From contig JBDKGH010000057.1 in assembly GCA_039798265.1 (NCBI GenBank), positions 1 to 64,000 on the forward strand: DNA of 64,000 bases. Direction: 5' to 3'. The notes under the pieces are model-generated. The model made no database searches, was not told where the DNA came from, and was given only the letters and a program-made list of their open reading frames with translations. Below, one piece after another: positions 60,086 through 64,000 of this stretch. Each line of letters opens with the position of its first letter. The first letter of the stretch is position 1. Origin of the DNA: JBDKGH01 sp039798265. Its GTDB lineage: Bacteria > Bacteroidota > Bacteroidia > Flavobacteriales_D > Sanyastnellaceae. Made by a program: the position numbers and the translations under genes.

Positions 60086-63000
60086 ATGAAGAAAAATTAC
60101 CACATTCTTTTCTTCGCCCTACTAGTTTGTCTCTCCTACCAATCGATCGGACAGCGTGTGTCTGATCAGTTGATTTCTCTCTACACCTTTCGAGAAGGAA
60201 CCGGTGAGTACGTTCAAGATCAATCTCCATATGGCGAGCCTTTGATGCTGCGCATCTTGCAACCCAATAACGTTTCTTGGATCGCTGGCGGTGGCATTCG
60301 CATCAACCAACCTGCTTTGTTGAAGTCACTGAACAACGCTTACAAAATCAAAGAGGCTTGTAGTACTTCGAGTGAAATCAGCATTGAAGCATGGGTAAAA
60401 CCAGCCAATACATCACAAGACGGTCCTTCGCGCATCGTTACGGTGTCTAATAATTCCACTGAAAGAAACTTTTTACTTTCTCAAAGAACCAGTACGTATT
60501 CGGCGCGTCTTAAAACAAATACATCGAATACTGCAGGTACTCCTTCTTTGGACAGTCCATCGAATAGTGTATCTACTTCTTCCGTTCAGCATGTGGTGTT
60601 TACGCGCACAGCCAATGGTCAAGAGAAATTGTATATCAACGGCACTCAAGTGGCGAGTGCTACAAAAACAGGGAATTTTTCCACTTGGAATGAAAATTAC
60701 GAGTTAGGTATTGCCAACGAAATTGACGCCGCCAAGCCTTGGTTAGGCGATATTTACTTGGTAGCTGTTTATTCGCAATCGTTGACTGCAGCAGAGGTAC
60801 AACAAAACTATAGTGCGGGTCATTTACAGCCTGGAGTAGAATTGAGTTCCGAACTCTGCACCAATGAAGATTGTTTTATTGATGGAATCAGTGTCAATCA
60901 ACGCATTCTCTGGTTGCCGAATGTAAGTGGACCTTCTTCTGTAGAATATAAGTTTGATGGTCTAGGTGGAAACTTCGAAGTGTTCCCTGATGGCACAGCT
61001 CATTTGTCAGGACATGTAACAAACGTCAATAATCCTGCTTATGGCTGGGATATTAGTGTTTGGTTAAAAGATCGCATGAACTGGACTCAATGGAGCGCGT
61101 TGGGTAGAGGATGGAAAGGGGCCGCTTCTATTGTCGGAAATCTTTATACCACTTGGGACTATTTTATCATGGATAGTGATAAGCCCAATACGCTTACGGG
61201 CACGGGACTTTTTCAAGGCAGTGTATTAAATCTAACGCACAAACCATCCAATCTATATTATGGTTTTCAATTGGGTGTGGCGGCTAATGATAAAAATGGT
61301 TTGCCTGGTATGTCATGCTGGTTCGATTACACTGGAACAGTGAATGGGGCGAGTGCTTCTGGCACTGGTGACTTTAATGCAGAAGGTGATTGCGTGCAAT
61401 TACCTGTATTGGAATGTGTGGCAGATGCTATTGTAGAATGTGGTCAGTCAACTGATCCGGCTGATACTGGTCAACCACTAGTGAATTGTGCGGATGAGTA
61501 CACCTTATCATTTACAGATGTTTCGACTGGTATTTGTCCGCAAGTGATCACACGCACTTGGACCGCTACTTCCATTAGTGGCGGCACAGTAACCTGCGTT
61601 CAAACGATTACAGTAGTAGATACCGCGGCTCCTACCATTACTTACGTTCCTGTAATTACCAATTCTTGCTGGCCTCAAATGCAGCAAAGTTTTCAAGCTA
61701 CGGATAACTGTGATTTAAATCCGAATATTGAAGTAGTGGTTTTAGATAGCACATGGAGTTCAAGTGCACCATGTGAACCGGGAAGTTATCGCACGCAAAC
61801 ACAAGGTGGTTGGGGCGCTACTCCAAATGGAAATAATCCTGGAGCTTATCTCCATGCCAATTTTGCAAGTGCTTTCCCGAATGGACTTACTATAGGATGC
61901 GGCAATCGTTTGTTGACCTTAACTTCACCTCAAGCGATCACTGATTTTCTTCCATCAGGATCTACGCCCGCAATGCTACCCGTTGGAACCTTGACCAATC
62001 CTGGAGGTTCTTACAGCAATGTATTAGCGGGACAATTGGTGGCAGCCATGTTGAATGTAGGTTTTGATGCAACGATGCCCAACTTTAGTTCAGCCAATTC
62101 TCCGATGAGTGAGTTAGTCATAAGTCCAGGTTTATTTACAGGTTCTACCTTGGGTGAACTTGTGAATGTGGCGAATCAAATTATTGGCGGTTGTTCTTCT
62201 CAGTATGCACTCGCTGATGTGAATGAGGCGTTGACTTTATTCAATCAAAATTTTGACAACGGTACAGTAAGCAATAACTATGTTTCTTGTGGAAGCGGAA
62301 ATGTTTGTTTATTGACCTATACCGTGCAAGCCACAGCAACTGATGCATGTGGTAATAGTACTTCTATTACTCAGAATGTACAATACACAGATACCATTGC
62401 CCCAACCTTTACAGGATGGCCTTCAGAAATGGTTGTGAACTGTGGTCAAGTACCTGCGCCAGTAGAGAATTTCCAAGATGAATGTGGTGGCGGATTAGTT
62501 ACGCTGTCGCACACTGAGGTAGAATTCTCTGGAGCTTGTTTGCCTACCATTGAGCGCACATACACTGCAGTAGATCAATGTGGCAATACAGCCACCTTTA
62601 CTCAGTACATTTTTGTGCACGATAGTCAGGCACCGGTTTTTTCTAATATGCCAGAGGATATTACCATTCAATGTGGGGAAGAGTTTCCTTATTATGATCC
62701 GGTGGTTTTAGATAATTGCGATACGGATGTTATCGTAACCATGACCGCTCAAACTGCAGTGGATGGATGCAATCGCATCATCACTCGAGTTTGGACAGCT
62801 ACAGATAACTGCGGAAATAGCAGCAGTGTGGATCAAGTCATTACAGTAATAGATAATCAAGGTCCAGAAGCTTCGGCCTTCGAAGCCTTGGTAGAGTTAA
62901 CGTGCACAGATAACTTCAACTTTACAGATATCATTTTTACCGATGCATGCGGACAAGTAATGTCGGTAACCTTTGAAACCACCGATTCAGGCACAGATTG

Positions 63001-64000
63001 CGATCACACTTATGTGCGCACTTACACCGCAACAGATGAGTGCGGCAACAGCACAGTGGTGTCACAAACGATTCATGTGAGTGATCAAGAAGCTCCTGTA
63101 TTTGTGAGTGTGCCAGCCGATCTGTCTTTGCCCTGTGGCAGTGAACTACCTGCTGGCGATGCAGTGGCTTCTGATAACTGTGGAGCTGTTTCAATAACCT
63201 ACAGCGAACAGGTTCAAAGTACTTCGAATGCTTGCGCTCAAGTGAGAAGAATGTGGACAGCCACCGATGCATGCGGTAATACGGCCATTGCTGAACAAAT
63301 GGTCACCTTTATGGATGAAATCGCACCAGTATTGATTGGTGTTCCTTCTGATGTTCAAGCTTCGTGTGGAGCCTTACCAGCTGTTGCCTCAGTGAGTGCA
63401 ACGGATAACTGCGATGATCAAATTAACGTAGAGTTCACAGAATCGAGTACTCAAAATGGTTGCGAGGTAACTACTGTTAGAACATGGTCAGCTACGGATG
63501 CTTGTGGAAATACAACAAGCGCTTCGCAAGTGATCACTATCGCAGATAACGCGGCACCTGTAATTACAGGTGAGGCCTCGGTGACGGTAAGTTGTGATCA
63601 AATTGCAACTGCTAGTGTGAGCGTATCTGACAATTGTTCGCCAAACGTGTCACTGAACTATACCGAAAGCATTAGTGGCGCAACCTGCAGCCAAGTGATC
63701 ACACGTACCTATGTAGCCATTGATGGATGCGGTAATACTTCACAGTTTGTTCAAACGATTCAAGTGGTCGATAATACAGCGCCAGTATTCAGCAACATTC
63801 CAGCAGATATTACCTTGGATTGTGGATCGGCGATGCCAACATCTTCACCCACTGCAATTGATAACTGTGATGCAGATTTAAACATTATCTATACCACCAA
63901 TACTTCAGGTGAAGGATGTAACTTGATGGTTACTCGCATGTGGAGAGTTGCTGATGATTGTGGTAACCAAGCCATGGCAGTTCAAGTGGTAAGTTTTGTC
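60086..64000 (+). CDS. giant secreted Cys-rich repeat protein with LamG-like domain (3' end outside window)
   Basis: 1305 codons without stop, continuing past the window. Signal peptide (MKKNYHILFFALLVCLSYQSIGQ). A LamG/concanavalin-like domain at about 25-250 (LISLYTFREGTG..SIEAWVKP..HVVFTRTANGQEKLYINGTQVA). An unclassified beta domain at about 265-450. A HYR/Ig-like start at about 450-545, then an unusual insert to about 735. From about 740 at least eight repeats follow, each ~76-77 residues and ending in (W/Y)xATDxCGN, with four conserved Cys per unit (LPCG, DNC, C before the RxWTATD strand, CGN). An adhesin or cell-surface structural role, probably T9SS-exported, is inferred. Confidence 0.85.
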   Translation, partial: MKKNYHILFFALLVCLSYQSIGQRVSDQLISLYTFREGTGEYVQDQSPYGEPLMLRILQPNNVSWIAGGGIRINQPALLKSLNNAYKIKEACSTSSEISIEAWVKPANTSQDGPSRIVTVSNNSTERNFLLSQRTSTYSARLKTNTSNTAGTPSLDSPSNSVSTSSVQHVVFTRTANGQEKLYINGTQVASATKTGNFSTWNENYELGIANEIDAAKPWLGDIYLVAVYSQSLTAAEVQQNYSAGHLQPGVELSSELCTNEDCFIDGISVNQRILWLPNVSGPSSVEYKFDGLGGNFEVFPDGTAHLSGHVTNVNNPAYGWDISVWLKDRMNWTQWSALGRGWKGAASIVGNLYTTWDYFIMDSDKPNTLTGTGLFQGSVLNLTHKPSNLYYGFQLGVAANDKNGLPGMSCWFDYTGTVNGASASGTGDFNAEGDCVQLPVLECVADAIVECGQSTDPADTGQPLVNCADEYTLSFTDVSTGICPQVITRTWTATSISGGTVTCVQTITVVDTAAPTITYVPVITNSCWPQMQQSFQATDNCDLNPNIEVVVLDSTWSSSAPCEPGSYRTQTQGGWGATPNGNNPGAYLHANFASAFPNGLTIGCGNRLLTLTSPQAITDFLPSGSTPAMLPVGTLTNPGGSYSNVLAGQLVAAMLNVGFDATMPNFSSANSPMSELVISPGLFTGSTLGELVNVANQIIGGCSSQYALADVNEALTLFNQNFDNGTVSNNYVSCGSGNVCLLTYTVQATATDACGNSTSITQNVQYTDTIAPTFTGWPSEMVVNCGQVPAPVENFQDECGGGLVTLSHTEVEFSGACLPTIERTYTAVDQCGNTATFTQYIFVHDSQAPVFSNMPEDITIQCGEEFPYYDPVVLDNCDTDVIVTMTAQTAVDGCNRIITRVWTATDNCGNSSSVDQVITVIDNQGPEASAFEALVELTCTDNFNFTDIIFTDACGQVMSVTFETTDSGTDCDHTYVRTYTATDECGNSTVVSQTIHVSDQEAPVFVSVPADLSLPCGSELPAGDAVASDNCGAVSITYSEQVQSTSNACAQVRRMWTATDACGNTAIAEQMVTFMDEIAPVLIGVPSDVQASCGALPAVASVSATDNCDDQINVEFTESSTQNGCEVTTVRTWSATDACGNTTSASQVITIADNAAPVITGEASVTVSCDQIATASVSVSDNCSPNVSLNYTESISGATCSQVITRTYVAIDGCGNTSQFVQTIQVVDNTAPVFSNIPADITLDCGSAMPTSSPTAIDNCDADLNIIYTTNTSGEGCNLMVTRMWRVADDCGNQAMAVQVVSFV

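Noticed and set aside
1..64000. tRNA, rRNA, tmRNA or mobile-element genes
   Set aside because: No cloverleaf-type inverted pairs with TTCGA loops, no rRNA motifs and no transposase/integrase frames were noticed on reading both strands; a covariance-model search could still find a short RNA.

Overview
The window is a chromosomal segment of a Bacteroidota bacterium, most likely Flavobacteriales or a relative. The evidence is a SusC/SusD pair, a type IX secretion (T9SS) C-terminal domain, CarboxypepD_reg/TonB receptors, Bacteroidota-restricted families (DUF5004, DUF1599, DUF4294), a LytTR response regulator, a CrtD-CruF carotenoid pair, and recurrent TAnnTTTG promoter -7 elements just upstream of starts. 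No rRNA, tRNA, transposase, integrase or CRISPR array was recognised.

Layout. 1-1556: 3' part of tpiA, then prmA. 1625-10775 (minus): a starch/alpha-glucan utilisation locus with SusC, SusD, a DUF5004 lipoprotein, a secreted SusE/F-like protein and, separately promoted, a GH13 amylase exported by T9SS. A 438-bp spacer inside this locus holds tandem hexamers and an inverted pair of a dispersed repeat whose third copy is at 29.4 kb. 10970-16886: folD, a small-gene/structured-RNA-like spacer with a 51-aa lipoprotein, divergent folP and DUF1599, a DoxX-like membrane protein and an orphan Dpp/Opp permease. 16883-24921: aminotransferase IV, HAD phosphatase, MFS exporter, CsaA, methylmalonyl-CoA mutase (two subunits), fmt and DUF493. 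25002-33656: a TonB receptor, purine nucleoside phosphorylase behind a structured leader, cupin, HDAC-like deacetylase, SRPBCC-GyrI protein and SlyD-like FKBP. 33714-41766: DMT exporter, membrane proteins, a System I cytochrome c maturation cluster (ccmB, C, D, E, F) with a Cys-type CcmE, and a class III sirtuin. 41763-48432: DUF4294, biotin carboxylase, a 44-aa membrane peptide, transglutaminase-like protein, uridine phosphorylase-like protein, rhomboid protease and dnaN. 48571-53670: CDF transporter, crtD, cruF and dnaA, with an inverted repeat of DnaA-box-like octamers upstream of dnaA. 54016-59872: thioesterase, DUF2807 lipoprotein, PagL-like deacylase, glycosyltransferase, TPR protein, M48 protease, clpS and an orphan LytTR regulator. 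60086-64000: the first 1305 codons of a giant secreted protein (LamG-like domain plus Cys-rich repeats of about 77 residues) that runs off the window.

Functional links. The Sus-like genes and the amylase form one glucan-capture and degradation unit. mutA/mutB and possibly the biotin carboxylase point to propionyl-CoA/methylmalonyl-CoA metabolism. ccmB-F assemble c-type cytochromes. dnaA and dnaN lie 4 kb apart on the same strand, so the replication origin may be close. No wholly new multi-gene system stands out. The strongest unexplained items are the giant repeat protein, the dispersed 44-bp repeat, the small-gene spacer at 11.85-12.6 kb, the structured leader before the purine phosphorylase, and the mirrored near-leaderless fmt/DUF493 promoters.
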